From Antitrichia curtipendula (Eukaryota > Streptophyta > Bryopsida > Hypnales > Leucodontaceae): a stretch of DNA of 64,000 nucleotides. Below the pieces are notes generated by a model, which worked only from the letters and a program-made list of their open reading frames with translations, was not told the DNA's origin and searched no databases. Positions 24,697 through 37,832 of this stretch are shown here, piece by piece. The DNA is taken from NCBI GenBank assembly GCA_951230915.1, contig OX579642.1, positions 10,602,001-10,666,000 of the forward strand. The letters are read 5' to 3'. Both the position numbers and the translations under genes were made by a program. Position 1 is the first letter of the stretch. The number at the start of each line of letters is the position of its first letter.

Positions 24697-26541
24697 AAAG
24701 CCCAATACCAAACAAAACAAAAAGCTAAAATGTTGAATATGATGGAAGTCACTAAACTCCAAAATAAGCTTAGCTAATTCTAGAAGATTGAAGGTGCTTC
24801 CAGGAGGGCGCAATCTACTACCAGCTTTGTACCAAACTTAGCTAATTCCATCAAGAAGAAGGCTTCATTTCAATCTTGGCGCTAACCTCAACTCCTTTTG
24901 ATAAATTAGAGCTGCTTTCAAAATGGCTTCTTCATCTATTGCATGTTCACTAAAGGGCTAGCTTAGAAAATCTTAGCAGTACTGTACTATAGAAATCAAA
25001 AGTTTCCAACTTCAATCTAATATAATACGTAAATATCTAAGTTCTTACATTTCCTATCAAGTGAAAGCTTTTGCAAAATAGTTACATTAGTGGTTTCAGA
25101 TTTGGCAGTTTACATACCACGTAGCTTTGCACTTTTATACAAAAAATGAGGACCTTGAAAGTATATGGGTAAAATCCATAGCTCTACATTATTGTATAGT
25201 AGATCAAGCTTCTACGATATCATTGAGTTTACGTACACAGCTGAGGTAAAGTGGATCGAATTTGCTTCTAAGTGGATCAAACCTACTTCCAAGTGGATTG
25301 AGCGTGCTTCCAAGTGGGTTGAACCTAATTACATGAGTTCCATGAGTTATCAAACTTTAAACCAAAGCACAAAGCATAGTAAAAGGGGTCAAAGCTACTT
25401 CTAGGAGTAGAAGTGCTTAAAAACTTCATACTTCTACATAAAGTATCTACAACAAGCTCGTTGAGTTTGGCAAAATTTAGCATTGCTTTAAAAGAAACTG
25501 TGTTTTCAATCCTACTTGAACAAACACGTAAATTATGTGCTAAATATCATGTTGCCCCTCTGTACCAAGCACCACTTTTTGCACCAAGCCACCTCCTCTG
25601 CATTGAGCCATTCTTCTCTGCCAAGCTCCTTCTGTTACGTTGACGTCTTGCTTGGCGTTGAGAAGCTTGCGCCAAGTTCCTGCATCCAGCTCATTCTCGT
25701 TCCATAAATAAACATGCTCCCTGTCAATAGCAAATTCCTCCACGTCATAACAAGCCTTTCTTTACATCGAGTGTTGCAATAATTGTGCGGAGCTACTATA
25801 AACAATATCATGAGCTGGATGCACACACCGTTGAAAGAATGCTCATATAAGTATTCTAGCTAGTGAGGATATATTAATCTTTTGGAAATTGTTCTGAGTA
25901 TGACCTCCTGTTTGAGCATGATAGAATGTTGATGATGTGTAGAGAAGGTGACTCACCTTGTATCAGTTCTCATTTGTAGCATGCAAAGAAGTTCATGGGA
26001 GATGCATTAAGCTTGATCTGAAGTAGAGAGAGAGAGAGTAGTTTTCATGACTGTGTTGAGAAGCAATGGTTCTGACTTAGAAGAAGGAGCTTCGACATCT
26101 GCACAGCTTTTACATATGCAACATCATCGATGTTTGCAACAACTGTCTCAAACTGAAGGAAGGAGTTTTGGCGTTTACAAAGCTTTGACGGTTACAGTAG
26201 CTTTGAGGTCTACACTAACATGTCTGATCTGAAGGAAGAAGTTTTCGTGTCTGTAGCAACAGGCTTGATCCAAAGAGACCTTCTATGTTTGCAATGGTAC
26301 TGCGGTCTGATCTGCAGCAAATATCTTCAAGAAGGTAAGTGAAGCATTGCTACAACGTTATACTAGTTTTTGCACGTAGATGGTAAATGTGCTTGAATCG
26401 TTGCCAACTCTTTGTTTACATGGGGATTCTAATAGATTGTTTAGTTTACTTACCTTCTAATTCTCATTTTTGTTGTGATGCAGAGCTGCAGGTCATTCTT
26501 CTCGCCAATGCACGTAGATCAGAGACACTTGCTCCTTCTCT
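24697..26541. other. gene-free spacer with a small ~27-bp tandem repeat
   Basis: No supported gene. At about 25247-25330, four imperfect ~27-bp units contain 'aagtggatcgaa'/'cttccaagtggatt'. An (AG)n run lies near 26025-26038. Between 26040 and 26300 phrases such as 'tctgatctgaaggaagaag' and 'tttgcaac' recur loosely, but I cannot assign an element. Confidence 0.4.
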
Positions 26542-27832
26542 TTATTTTATGCATAGCAAAGCAACACCTGACAAGTTTTGCTCCATAGAAGCTTCCACCG
26601 AGTCATTTGGATCTGAAGTATTGTTGTCACATGTGCTTTCAAGTTCAAGCATGCTTAAAGTTGTTGCAATTGATGATGTTACTCTGTAAATCTGCAAAAT
26701 ATTTTCTACAAAATCTTTGCAAGTTTGAAGTGTTGACCAATGATTGCTGCTAGTTGTCAAGTCCCATCCTAGACCTTGGCAAAGTCGACGACCTTCATTG
26801 AGCAATGGGAGAGATCGAAAGGTAGTTCCAGTAAAAATAGCTTATAAAGGTAGTAAAATACCTTCTGATGTGAAGGATACCATAGCAATAATCTGTCGTT
26901 TGTCCTCTTTACCATGCACAATAACTTGTTTAGAGCCTTTCTTTTCCCATATCCTTGATCTTCCAGTCAGAACTAAATGAATCCTTGTTTGGTCCGAGTT
27001 TACCACAAGCAAAGGAGGAATATCATGTAGTTTAGAAAGATAAGCAACTCTTTGAACCATTTTTTTGCCTTGATCTTCCCAATCCTTTGGTAATTTTCCT
27101 GCAGCTGAAGTAGAAGCTCGGTAACTCCAGTTAAGATTTTTTTTTATAAAACTCCTTATCTAGTCAATAGAAATCTTGAATCCTGTTTTGGAACTAGAAT
27201 CTAGTAAGTGAGGAATTCGTTTTTGAATGATAGCTTTTATCAATGGTTGTATGGTTGTTCCATAGAGTGGTTGTCCTACTTCATGCTATCTTTTTAGGAT
27301 AGAAACAATCTCATTTTCTACCTTAGGATACTTGGAGCGGATTTTTATATGTTGAAAAACCTTTGTGAAGCTTGTTTCATCTTGCATACAAATGTTTGTA
27401 TTTTTCTCTAAGCATCCCAGTAGATGTAAACCACCCATATAAGGTATTCCTTCTCAATCCATCATACATGCTATGGACTTGTCCTGGCTCTTTATAAACA
27501 ACTCATAAATAACATAAAGCACTAAGATAATTTTGATGACGCTTCATAGCAGCATAAATAGGACGCCAAAGGAAAGGACAAAACCAATTGGTATAAGCAC
27601 CTCTAACCTTTGTTGTCTTCATTGATTTCTCCAACTTGGGCTTCAGCAGTTGTAGAATAACTTCACTTTTTGGACGTCCAACCCTCCTCTTTGATGTTGC
27701 AACCTTCGGTATTGCTTGTTTCATCTCCATCTCAACATTGAACACCTCCAACTCGTGAGAAATGAATTCAAATCTCTCATCTTTGCTAATAGTACCAAAC
27801 AAGTTACTAATCATCAATTGTTTCTTAGCCAT
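26542..27832 (-). pseudogene. decayed pogo/Tigger-like DDE transposase (DDE_1 family)
   Basis: Read on the minus strand from ATG 27832, an N-terminal part (109 codons) has an AT-hook-like KRRVGRPKSE and then GAYTNWFCPFLW and AAMKRHQNYLSALCYL. After a stop the text continues through further stops and small shifts: VYKEPGQVHSMYDGL, LYGWFTSTG, a helix-turn-helix-like KKNLNWSYRAST, then VVNSDQTRIHLV (first catalytic Asp), GSKQVIVHGKEDKRQI, TSEGILLPL, a GTT-SLP motif and GWDLTTSSNHWST. This order matches DDE_1 transposases related to pogo. The remaining catalytic acids are lost or beyond the recognisable end. Inverted-repeat ends were not found. Confidence 0.7.
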
Positions 27833-29154
27833 TTTGCAACCTCACACCCTAAACACAACACTCAAATATTGTCTATCTTCTAAATATCACCATTAGCAAA
27901 ACTAAAAGAAGATTACCGTTAGTAAGACTTCTTGACCTTTACCTGAAATTTGAGGGATCATTTTAGGGTAAGCCATCATAGATGGATGAATTTGAAAGAA
28001 AGATTATCTCTATTCTACTGAAAAAAGTAGTTGGCTACCGAATAATGACAAATAGTTTTTTGAAAAGGCCAAATCTTATTTTAATTGCTATTTTTAGTGC
28101 CAAATCAAATTTTCTAGAAACATATTAAATTTGGCAGTGGACTGCCAAATCTGCTACCGACCTACAGTTCAAAAGTCATAAATTTTTTCTTTTAAAAAAA
28201 GAGTTTTGAAGCCTAAAGTGAACTTGGCCAATTATGCACCTCAAAAAGACTAAATTAGTAATTTGGTAATCTTTTATTGAATTTTAAAGTTTTGTGGCTA
28301 AAGCAGTTCTTGGAATTCAGAGGTTAATATAAAGTGAATTTTCTTCAAGTGTTCTTTGTGCAATCTCCAAATGGCTCATCATGAATTGAGTAAGTTTGAG
28401 ATAGGAGGTGAACTTGAGCATGTTACAAAGCTCTTGAATAAGAAGCCTCCTTAACAAAACATGACGTTGACTTGGATTGGAAATCTGCAGTAGGGAATGA
28501 AAACCTGGTAATGACAACGTACTTATGTAATAAATTCCAATATAAAGAGGTTCAACAGAACATGCAAAGCACCTTGACCTCATAGAAAAGACGAAATTAC
28601 ATCAAGAAGACACAAAAATTGAAAACATAATGTAATGTACACAATGCAATCACACGAAGTCAACTGTAAGGACGTAGGTACATAAAATCATGTTATCTTT
28701 ATATTTCATGAATTGCACTGTACAATTTTTCTTTCAAATATCTACGCACAAGCGCAGTACAAGGGGCCTACAGATATAGAGAGAAATAGACTACAAGATT
28801 GCACATCTGTACAGATGAATCTCAATGTTCAAGTTCAACAACAATCTAAATTCATAAAATCAGCACCTGCCCAATCGAGGACCTTACAAATCTAAATCCT
28901 TACAATATTTGCCTAACACCTGAGTGCCAATAGCAGTCCACCAATGTGCCATTCAAAAGTCTCTCATGCTTCCCAAAACCATTACCAATATCTTTGATAG
29001 GCAAAACGGCCGGAAAAATTGAATGAAAATGACTAGCATTCAATGTAGGAGCGACTGAAGAATTCACTTCACGCCAAATATGAATAGGTAAGGAAAAAGA
29101 CCTGCTGTACAAATGTAAAAGCTTCACCGCAGAAAGATAGAGGGAATGCCTCAC
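27833..29154. other. spacer and probable 3' UTR of the legumain gene
   Basis: AT-rich, no supported gene. The last few hundred bases before 29155 should contain the minus-strand 3' UTR of the legumain gene. The inverted-repeat ends of the neighbouring transposase relic may lie in 27833-28320 but I could not identify them. Confidence 0.4.
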
Positions 29155-32100
29155 TTAGGCACTGAATCCGGAACTGATGGGGGTCCACAGTCCAAGACTG
29201 GCACTGGGACTGTATTTGCAGACCTCCGATGATGCAACTGCCATCTTTGCAGAATCAAATCCAGCATTGCAAATGTTTGCAAACGCACGCATGTGCTTCA
29301 TTCCATACTGGGTCAGTGCACCACAGCTTGCTTCGTAAGTGCGCACCTGCAAGTTGCGTATTGCACGTGTTAGAACATCAGAATTTTAAAAGCAAAGAAA
29401 CAACTACTTTACTTATTCAAAGAAAACAGAAAACGAGGGGTAACGTAGCTATTTCTCACCTCGCAATGCACAATCTCGGATTTAAGTGACATCAGATGTT
29501 TATCAAAAGTTTAATAGACTTCTTTCAAAGAATAATGCAGCAAGATTATGTCAGTGCAGAGGATGCAAAGTCCATACACAGGCCCAGTAGAATTTTACTT
29601 ACCATGGCCTTAAGGCATGCCCAGTCGTCCACAAGAACCGTCCCAGCTGGACGAACTTCATTGAGCTTCTCTACACTATTCTCAAACAAAATTTCACCAA
29701 TGAGCTTCACGCTGTCATCCAAATGCTTGCGATGCAAAATAGTTGTGGCCAATTCTTCCGCAGCCGCTGCTTCTCTCAATGAACCCTTCTCAGCGTTGGT
29801 AAACTGCATCACAAATATCAATGTTTAGATTTCTTCGTTCCCAAAAAGAAACTAGAAAACAAATAACATACTGCCAGTACGATTTTCCAGGACCACACCC
29901 CAAGGTTGTTCTACATTGAAAGAAAATAATATACAGCCATCTGAAATGGATAATCACCCCTTAATTTTGTTAAGACAACGAGGGCAATATAACCTATTTA
30001 TACAGTACTCGCAATATTATTTAAATAAAGTAGTCGTCGAATAAACTAGTAGTAGAGATATATAATAGTAGTATTTAAGTAATAGAATCGAATAATAGTA
30101 TAGAGGTGTATTAATATTATTTATATAGACAATATTACAATACTGCAATAATATGTAATGATACCTAAAACAATACTATAATCGAAAATCATGCTGGAGA
30201 CACAAGTCATGGATCTCAATATTTTGGTTGCACGAGATATTTCAGGAGGTGGGCCCTTTGCCCTCTCAAATTTCTGGCTTTCTCATTTTAGGGGGTCCGG
30301 AGGCTTTTTTTTTTATTTTCTTTGGCAAATTTGGGGCCTGCGGCCCCAATTTACTCTAGGAGGTCCTCTTCTACTTTAAAAAAAACAAAAAAAACAGGGG
30401 CAGGTTTTACCCCCCCCCCCCCCCCCCCCCCCCTCCTGAAATATCTCGTGCAACCAATTTATCGAGATCCCACAAGTCATGAATAAGTGAACAACAACCA
30501 AAGCAGAGAGCAAGGAGTCATTATAAGAATTTAATAGAGGGATTACCTTGTGCCTCAGGTGGATAAGATCAGCTTCTCTCTGAGGAGCATTTGTGAAGAT
30601 TTCAGAATTGGACGCCAGCAACTCTGGAAGATCAGGTTTGGTAACATTTTCATTGGCTGGGTCAAAGCCAAGGTAGCGCTCCAACTCTTCCACGTCAATA
30701 TTAATGTCTCCATATTGCATCACATGGGAGCCAGTCCTATATGTGTTGTGGTTCGAGGTTCTCGATTTGACCTGTGAGGAAAGCAAAGACGAGTCTTACT
30801 ACAAAAGACCAATCTTCCTATCACTATACAATACAGTTTGAGATTATTAAAAAAAATTGTATACAAATTAAAAACTTGGTAATACAAACTTGTATCACGC
30901 AGCAAGAGAGTAACTTACAATAACATACTGATCCTCGAGAGTTTCCTTCCTCAGGTTTTCTTGTTCGCTGCACAAAAGCGAATGTAAATAAGTATCATGT
31001 TTTTGTTAAGAATTCAGAACATAAAAAACAGCGATGCATTCTACCCTGCACTGCAAAAATGAACAGGAAATCGCAGCATCCTACTGAATGAAAGAAGCAA
31101 GATACAAAGTTACTCGTGAACTGACTTACGTGTCTTCCATCCATGCGACACTGTAGAGATCGCCCAAGCAAGTCTCGTATTCAGGAGGTGGTGGTGGATA
31201 CATGCCAGGGCAGTAAGTTCCCCAGCTGCTCTCCTCTGCATTTGAGGCAGTGGTGACGTAGATATTAAGGCCCTCCGGTAACAGCCCCTCAAAAATACTG
31301 CCACTTTCACAAGCCTCGAGGTATATCACCTGTGACAGAATCCAAGTTCTTCCGTCAGTGGAAAATCCTGTCAACCTGCTCAAAAGTGAACAAGCAACTT
31401 GACTGAATCGCAAAAACGGATGAAGGAGAGTCTATTTACCAATTCTTTAAAAGTCCCGGATGCAGCCTTCTTCTTCAGAGTGGCAACAAATTCATCTGCG
31501 TATAGGTTGGGCGAGGTGGGCATACCTGTCGACAAAAACACCGAATTTCAATCACTAAATCTCCCCTGCACTTGGAAATATTCAACTCGATCATTTAAAA
31601 CCATAAAAATCATAAAACCTTAAGAACCATTTAATTTCATAAGTGAACTACAACATTTAAATGGAAACTCAGATAAGACAGATAAGATACATATCCTACA
31701 GTCATAAAAAGTGATCCTTCAGGAATTGAATGTCACACGAGCAAAACCCGAACTTACCAAGCACACCAGGACCACCGTGATCAGTGTAATAGATGAAGAT
31801 ATGATCATTAGGACCACTGTCCACAACCTTTCCACTGCCTCCCTTGATAGCATCCTTGTCACCCAAGATCGCGGCATAGAAGTTGCTCACAGTCACATCA
31901 TCCCCTGTATAGTCCTGCAAAAGCCAACACCCTCACAACACTCAATTATCATGGCATCTGAAAATCAATAGGATCGCATGTACAGGAAACCCGAAATTGA
32001 AAGAGTGATGAAGATCAATTCTGCTCCAGAACACTACAATGATTTCAGTAAAAATTGACTGTTCAAGTAGTTCCATCAAGTGAGTCATCACAGTACAGAG

Positions 32101-32640
32101 AGATCTCCCTGTAATGACAGTGATCATACGGAGACTCTGGAAAGCATACAAACCTTGGGCACGCCTTCGTAAACATCAGGCCCATCAGGTTTGTTGATGA
32201 TTTTGCCTGGATACGGATTCTCGGAGTTGTGCGCAATATCGTCATACATGAATACGATGATGTTCTCGTCCTTCAAGCCTCCACGTTTCAGGATTTGGTA
32301 TGCATGGCATACATCCGACTAACCACAAAACAGAACAGAGCTCAGTCCACAAGTCACAAGTCAGAGAGATTTTTTTTACGAAAGTCTAGTTTGATTTCAG
32401 AACGAAAAAAACTTAAAAACTTAAAAAAAGAAGGATCAAGTATATGGATACCTGATGTCGGTAGTTCCAGTAGCCGGCTGATCCAGCAATAAGGATAGCC
32501 CAGCGGGTACCCTCCTCATCCTTCTCCTTCTCTTCAGTGGGCATCACAATCTTCGCATCCCATGAGGGAGCCCGACCCAACGCAGTCACAGCACAAAAAG
32601 CAAGCAAGAGGGCCAGCACCAGTGCCCTTCCTGAAGCCAT
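29155..32640 (-). CDS. VPE: legumain / vacuolar processing enzyme (C13 cysteine protease)
   Basis: Asparaginyl endopeptidase of 487 residues, the usual length for plant VPEs. Minus-strand coding exons: 32640-32452, 32318-32154, 31914-31758, 31525-31440, 31329-31130, 30967-30919, 30771-30547, 29803-29603, 29346-29155. All junctions are GT/AG with consistent phase. A hydrophobic signal peptide covers about residues 1-22 ([16 protein letters not shown]). [18 protein letters not shown] starts the protease core. The catalytic His164 lies in YTDHGGPG and Cys206 in YLEACESGS. The C-terminal legumain prodomain follows ([15 protein letters not shown], with its Cys residues). Known family role: cleavage after Asn/Asp and maturation of vacuolar and seed proteins. 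The enzyme enters the secretory pathway and self-processes at acid pH. No frameshift or missing catalytic residue, so it appears functional. Confidence 0.95.
30211..30470. mobile_element. MULE-like MITE, 260 bp, in legumain intron 7
   Basis: Ends are inverted repeats of about 38 bp beginning GGATCTC and containing GGTTGCACGAGATATTTCAG. The flanks are a perfect 10-bp duplication CACAAGTCAT (30201-30210 and 30471-30480). A 9-11 bp duplication with long inverted ends fits Mutator-like elements. The interior has no coding frame and carries a run of 24 C (30410-30433). It sits wholly within the intron between coding exons 7 and 8, away from the splice sites. Confidence 0.85.
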
Positions 32641-34100
32641 GGCCAGCCAAGTATTGCGTTCACTCGGATCCTGCTACAACACAAACAATTTGATCAGATT
32701 ATCACTCTCTGTAATGAACCACGTCAAGCCACAGTAATTGAATCACATAAAAAGGAAAACAAAAAACTGGCAAAAAATCAAAGCAGAATTCAACATTTGA
32801 AGCCGGCTAAAAACGTTTTAAGGAAACGAGAAAACTCTACTGATTACACTCCAAAGAACCCCCCCAAGCCCACCCCAAGCCCACCCCACCCCCTTGCGAG
32901 TAAATTGGAACAGGTGCAAACAAGCTCGAAAGTAACAAAAAATCAACAGAATTCTGTGGCAGAAAAGAAATTTCTCAGATCTTGCCCACCGATCGTTCCA
33001 CAGATGAAAAGCAAGCAACTTCCGCTGAAAAAAAGCAGAATCAGACCTCAGCTTTGGATCATCTACTACCAAGTCAAACCCCAGAGTTCACGTTCAGTTT
33101 CCATGATCGTAATGGTGCAGAAGGGAAAATTGTGACATTCCAAAACAGCATTCCACACTTGCAGCTATTCTTTACAGGTTTAAAAGAATAATTAAAAACT
33201 CCGCTTGAAGCATCCTACTGCCATGAAGTAAACACGCTCTTCTCCTGAAAGGCAACACAACAGAGACAACCAAACTCCAACAAGCAGAAAACATTAACAA
33301 AACTCTCCGCAGAACAGCAATTTACTCAGATCGTGAACAACACTTGCTCCACACTACGAAAACTAAGTAAATTACACCAAACGACGCACTACAACACAAA
33401 TCCCTCAAAACAGAGTGCAGATTTCGAACGCATACCAAAATCAAAGATCAGCAACCGAATCCGCTCTAAACAGAACAATAGGAAATCAAGCTCCTATCAA
33501 ACTTTCTCCACACGATACGAAATTCCACCGCAAATATCTCACCATCACAAGAAACACCACCCCACTGCCCAAGATTCACAAAACCACACCAAAATTCACC
33601 TACTACAGATTCTTCAAATTTTCACACACTCGGATCTCAAGAATCTTTACAAGAATAGGCTTGGACAACACGCAACGTTGTATCCCTGATCTGAGCAAGC
33701 TCCTTGCTGGATCAACGATAAAGACCACCTCTCACCACCACATTTGATGCGGAAAATTGCGAGAGAAAGAGATTGTTAGTGCGAGATCGAGAGAGGAAGA
33801 ATGAGCGCGGAAAGGATTGCTGTACCTGGAGTGTCGGGGCGAATCTCTTCTGCAAAACCTGTTGGAGCAAGCGGAACAAAGGTTGGCAGAGCTTGGCACT
33901 CGGAGGGGCCTTATCAGCCCTGCATCCCGCATCTTTCCGATTGGAAAGATTTCTTTCGGAGCGACGACAAACGAGGATTCGTTCGGACGAGGGTTTTTCA
34001 TTCGTTGTCTCCGGCTGTTGGGGGATTCTTCCGTTGGGAATCAAAGGGCAGCTGGGTGCCGGAGGTGGGGAACTTTTTTGACTTCAGTACTTTTCTACGT
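32641..34100 (-). promoter_or_regulatory. 5' leader and upstream region of the legumain gene
   Basis: On the minus strand an acceptor (GTAGCAG|GATCC, exon resumes at 32670) sits 30 bases before the ATG. A donor (CTCCAG|GTACAGC, exon end 33826) lies about 1.1 kb upstream, suggesting one leader intron of 1155 bp. The upstream exon would lie between about 33827 and 34080, which is less AT-rich than its surroundings. Frames of 90-110 codons here overlap on both strands and have no domain, so I treat them as chance. The transcription start is unknown. Confidence 0.45.
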
Positions 34101-34817
34101 GGCATTTAGGGGAAGGCAAAGGGACCTACACAAGTGAATCTTTTTTTCTTTTTTTTTATCTTTTTTTGTCACAGGTGTGTAAGAACACATTGCTAGGGTT
34201 TCCGTCAAGTAGAGAGGTTGATTTCACGCTAGATAATCCACCTTTCACGCTAGATAACCCACCTGTCACTGCCAGGTATCAAACCCGCAACCACTCCATT
34301 CGGTTTGGATACCTTCCACCATCATCCAGTAGTTTAGGGTCATCTCAGACCATAAGCGAATCTTTTTTAGTTTTGTGGTAAGTGCACCTATAATAACAAT
34401 TAAGCATACTCATAACATTATTTACCAATGAGGCAAGGATCCCTTTCCATTTTTGAAAAGAGAATCCCTACAATTAACAAAATTGTCCTCTATGGATCCT
34501 CAACCAATTCCAATCCTTGAATTATATTGAAAATCTCTCCAAGGCATCAAAGAAGGCATAATATCTTCACATCATATAGAAGACCATTGCTTGGTTATAC
34601 AGTGCTATACTTTTGATTATAAAATATGATCTTTTTTTTATTGGATCTTATTGGTAAGTGAAAGAAAATTTCAATGCACTTTAATCTTGGAAGAATGTAG
34701 CCTTCTATGACCAAGGTGGTCACCAAAATACTTTGAATACTGGACCAATAGGTGCATTATTTGTTTTTGTAGTAAAGCCATCCATTGAACCTTCTATGTC
34801 CATAGTGTCCTTATAGG
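34101..34817. other. gene-free spacer
   Basis: AT-rich sequence with no open frame worth calling. A short direct repeat 'tttcacgctagataa' occurs twice at 34222-34260. Confidence 0.5.
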
Positions 34818-34822
34818 ATTAT

Positions 34823-35727
34823 CCCCTAAAGGACCAAGAACTTGTTTTTGCCAAAAAACACTCAAAATTGTCATTTCTGTAGCAAAGAGTAAAAGAAATT
34901 GAAATTTTTTTTTCCACATATAACTGTAGCATCTTACACCATAAAAATTTCAGAAATTTTGATGCCATATATTGCAAGATACTTGTGTATAAAGTGGAAA
35001 ATAACAAGTTTTTTTAGCACATTGCGGGACTAGATTATTTGACTTAGAACCTTCTTAACTTTAATTTTACGCACTACAAAGTTTTAAGCTTTAAATCTTC
35101 ATGGTGGAGAATTGAGTTGATAGTCTAAGGAAAAAAAATTCAAAAAACTTAATTTTTATACTTAAGAAAATTGTTAAGTAAAAGGAGGTACAAGATAGAA
35201 GGAAAATCTAAATTATTAATATCTCTAAAATAAAATGAAATTAAAATGCACTAATTCCAATGGTGATTGTTCTAGCAAGCAAACTAAATCATGTGGAACT
35301 TCTTTACATGAAAAATTATAAAAATTCATTCAGGAATGAATCCTACAAGTTATTTTTTCAAGAAGATGCTCTAATTGCCCCCAAAACAAGATTGTTCATA
35401 ACTTTCTCAGAACAAATCCAAATGGAATGAACCAAAGCTTTCCATGTAGACAAAAATATAATCTATGAGAGAAATTCAAATTCAAATTTTTGAATTTTTT
35501 TTGCTACCACCTCTTCCCCCTCCTCCTCCCCCCCTCCCCCCTCTCCATTGTCTTGAGCATAACTTTTGTTCCCACGCACCAATTGAAAAATTAATTGTAT
35601 TCCCATAGAGCCAATCAGTTTTTCTATCTTCAAAAAAAGTTTCAAAAAAACAGGACAAAAATTGAGACCATAGGTACTTGCCCGAAATCCCACTTGTCCC
35701 CTGAAGGGACAAATGGTCCTTTAGGGG
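34823..35727. mobile_element. TTAA/TA-flanked MITE, CCCCTAAAGG ends (copy C)
   Basis: Left end ATTA-TCCCCTAAAGGACCA (34818-34836) and right end TGGTCCTTTAGGGGG-TAAT (35714-35732) are inverted repeats that differ at one of 19 positions. Its length (~905 bp) and ends match copy B. The flanking tetramers have drifted from TTAA (TTAT and GTAA). Interior text near 35490-35560 has a GGA/CCT-rich low-complexity patch. Non-autonomous. Confidence 0.7.
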
Positions 35728-35783
35728 GTAATTTGTGGAGATCTACACCAATCGGTGAAATTGGGTTGCCTTAACAATTAGGT

Positions 35784-36199
35784 TGCCTTGCCTAGAGAAG
35801 TGACCACTTAAGGGCTGGTTTGCCTTTTTCACAAGCTTCCGTGGACAAAAATATTTTTTAGACCATTTTTTAGAGAAAGAAAAATAGACGTGGAACCTAA
35901 CACAAGTGGTTTTGTATTTTTTTTCAAGCAATTTTTGAATCACTTATAAATTTTCAAAGATTTAGGGCATAGGCACCTATTTGTGACCATAGGTCTTCCA
36001 AAATCCATCCACTTTCAATTTGTAAAGAGATGAGCAAAAATCAAAGACAATGATTGGCTCTTGCAATAGAAAAAATAATTTTCCCTCCATGCATTCAATT
36101 GCTAAGCTGGTCCATCTAAAGACCCACCCCATCTCCATTCTCCCCCTAAAAACAGGGGCGGTTTGAAGAAGATGGACGCTTGTAGAGCACACTACCTTA
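35784..36199. mobile_element. MITE, AGGTAGT-end family (copy 1)
   Basis: About 400 bp match 63355-63768 along their length ('aagggctggtttgcctttttc', 'gtggttttgtattttt', 'aatgattggctcttgcaata', 'agagcacactacctta'). The right end AGAGCACACTACCTTA is intact. The left end has diverged. Copy 2 shows clear inverted ends, so this is the same non-autonomous family. No coding capacity; short minus-strand frames here also recur at copy 2. Confidence 0.7.
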
Positions 36200-37828
36200 C
36201 TAACCTTAGTGCAACAACCCATGCAACACACATAGTTCCTAATTTACTGTGTCCTTCTGCAGTAATAGTACATATTTATACAGCATAGAATGTCAAGAAA
36301 TTAGTGAGGGGCAGCCTTAATTTCACCATCCAGTGCAAGTAACGCCCCCAGTCAACAGTAGCCTGTGGTCCAAAGTGAACCATTCCAGGGGTTCAAACCC
36401 ACCCAAGTGACCCAACCACAAACATCCCTTTGGGAAGAAGTGCACGCCTCCGACTCTTGTTTTTACTGGCACACAGCTTTTTGTAACTTGGGACAGAAAA
36501 ATATTCAGCTTTACCATTCGTACACCTCAACCGTTTTATTCGGCAATGATCGGTGGTGGCGGGGTCTTTCGCCTTCAGATGCTGATTTGGTGCCAGTTGA
36601 GAGGAAAAAAACAAATTTGTAAACCACTCTCAGGAAAGAGGCCGTTCATTTTCTGGGAGGCTTCTGCGGTGCAAATCAGCCATAATTCCCGATTATGCAG
36701 GCAAACCTGTGTAATCGGGCATTACGGATTTTTCATTCAACTTTGTTTTTTCATCTTAATTGTTTCATCCAACTTTGGTTTATGTGCTCGTGATTTACGT
36801 CGGGCAATGTCCCTTGTCGTCGGGCATTGCCCTATACATAAACGTAGTCCCGTTGAGTTGAACTCATGAAACAAGCATCAACTTTGGCTGCTTTGATAGT
36901 AAGTAGTATTCAAAAAATAAAAATAAATAGAAAGAAAAGATTTTGCAAGTTGTAAAGGATTATTGGGAGTACTATAACACGAAACTGACTAAATAGATGC
37001 TAATTGCAATGTGGGGGAAGTTGCAAAATAATTGGCTATCAAATTCTATTGTTTGCTGCAGTTTGGGCTAAAATCTGATTTTTTTTTCAAGGATTTTTCT
37101 CCAATGTACATTGAGCTACTACAAATTTCAAGTAGCAAAAGAGCGAATTGTAGCTAGTTTTGTGAACACTGCTAAGAAACCATCTCCATTGGAAATTGGA
37201 ACTAGAGGCCCATCCAAGTTGACCAAGGATAGAGAACTCAAAAACTTGTGAAATCTAGGCCTCACATAGAATTTAAAAAGTAGTCTCCAACAAAGAGTCC
37301 AACGGAAGGTCTAATTCTGCTTCCAAGTCTAGTTTTGTAGATCTACACTAAATATGAAGTTTTAAGGGGACTCATACTAATTAATCGACATTACATACTA
37401 TATAAATATCTCCCTTTGATGTACATCAATAGTTATTGAAATGTTTGGGAGTTATACTTCATATTTCAAACATCTAGAGTTTTCTACAATAAGCCCCTTT
37501 GATTTTTTGGTCCCCTTAATACCCCTATTCAGTGTAGAGGCCGGAGATCCAGGCCGGGACCCCCTGCAAGCCCCCCAATGGCAACGGACCCTAACTGCTT
37601 CCATGAGCCAATTGCAGACTGAGTAAGGGATCCACGGAATAGTTGGGCGGTTACGTGGAGGGGCCAGAAAGAAAGATCCAGTGGTGATGTAAAGTATAAT
37701 ATTGAACTGTAAGTATTTTTCTTTTCTTTTGAGGATATTTTCTTAAAAAGAGTTCAGTTGTTCACTTTACAAGTTAGAGTCTTTGTCCACCTGGCAACAT
37801 GAAGCAAGTACTGGGACTGTTCTAAAAA
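36200..37828. other. gene-free spacer
   Basis: Mixed composition with no supported gene. A palindrome-like pair 'gtcgggcaatgtccc'/'gtcgggcattgccc' occurs near 36800-36830. A small GC-rich piece lies at 37530-37680. Frames of 85-107 codons at 36365-36869 overlap on both strands and show no domain. Confidence 0.45.
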
Positions 37829-37832
37829 TTAA

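Noticed and set aside
30410..30433. C24 run as an assembly gap or artefact
   Set aside because: It lies within an element with exact inverted ends and a perfect duplication, so a real homopolymer is likely, although its exact length may be wrong.
33712..34137. Overlapping ~100-codon frames on both strands near 34 kb
   Set aside because: They overlap in five frames in a less AT-rich block that fits the legumain leader and promoter.
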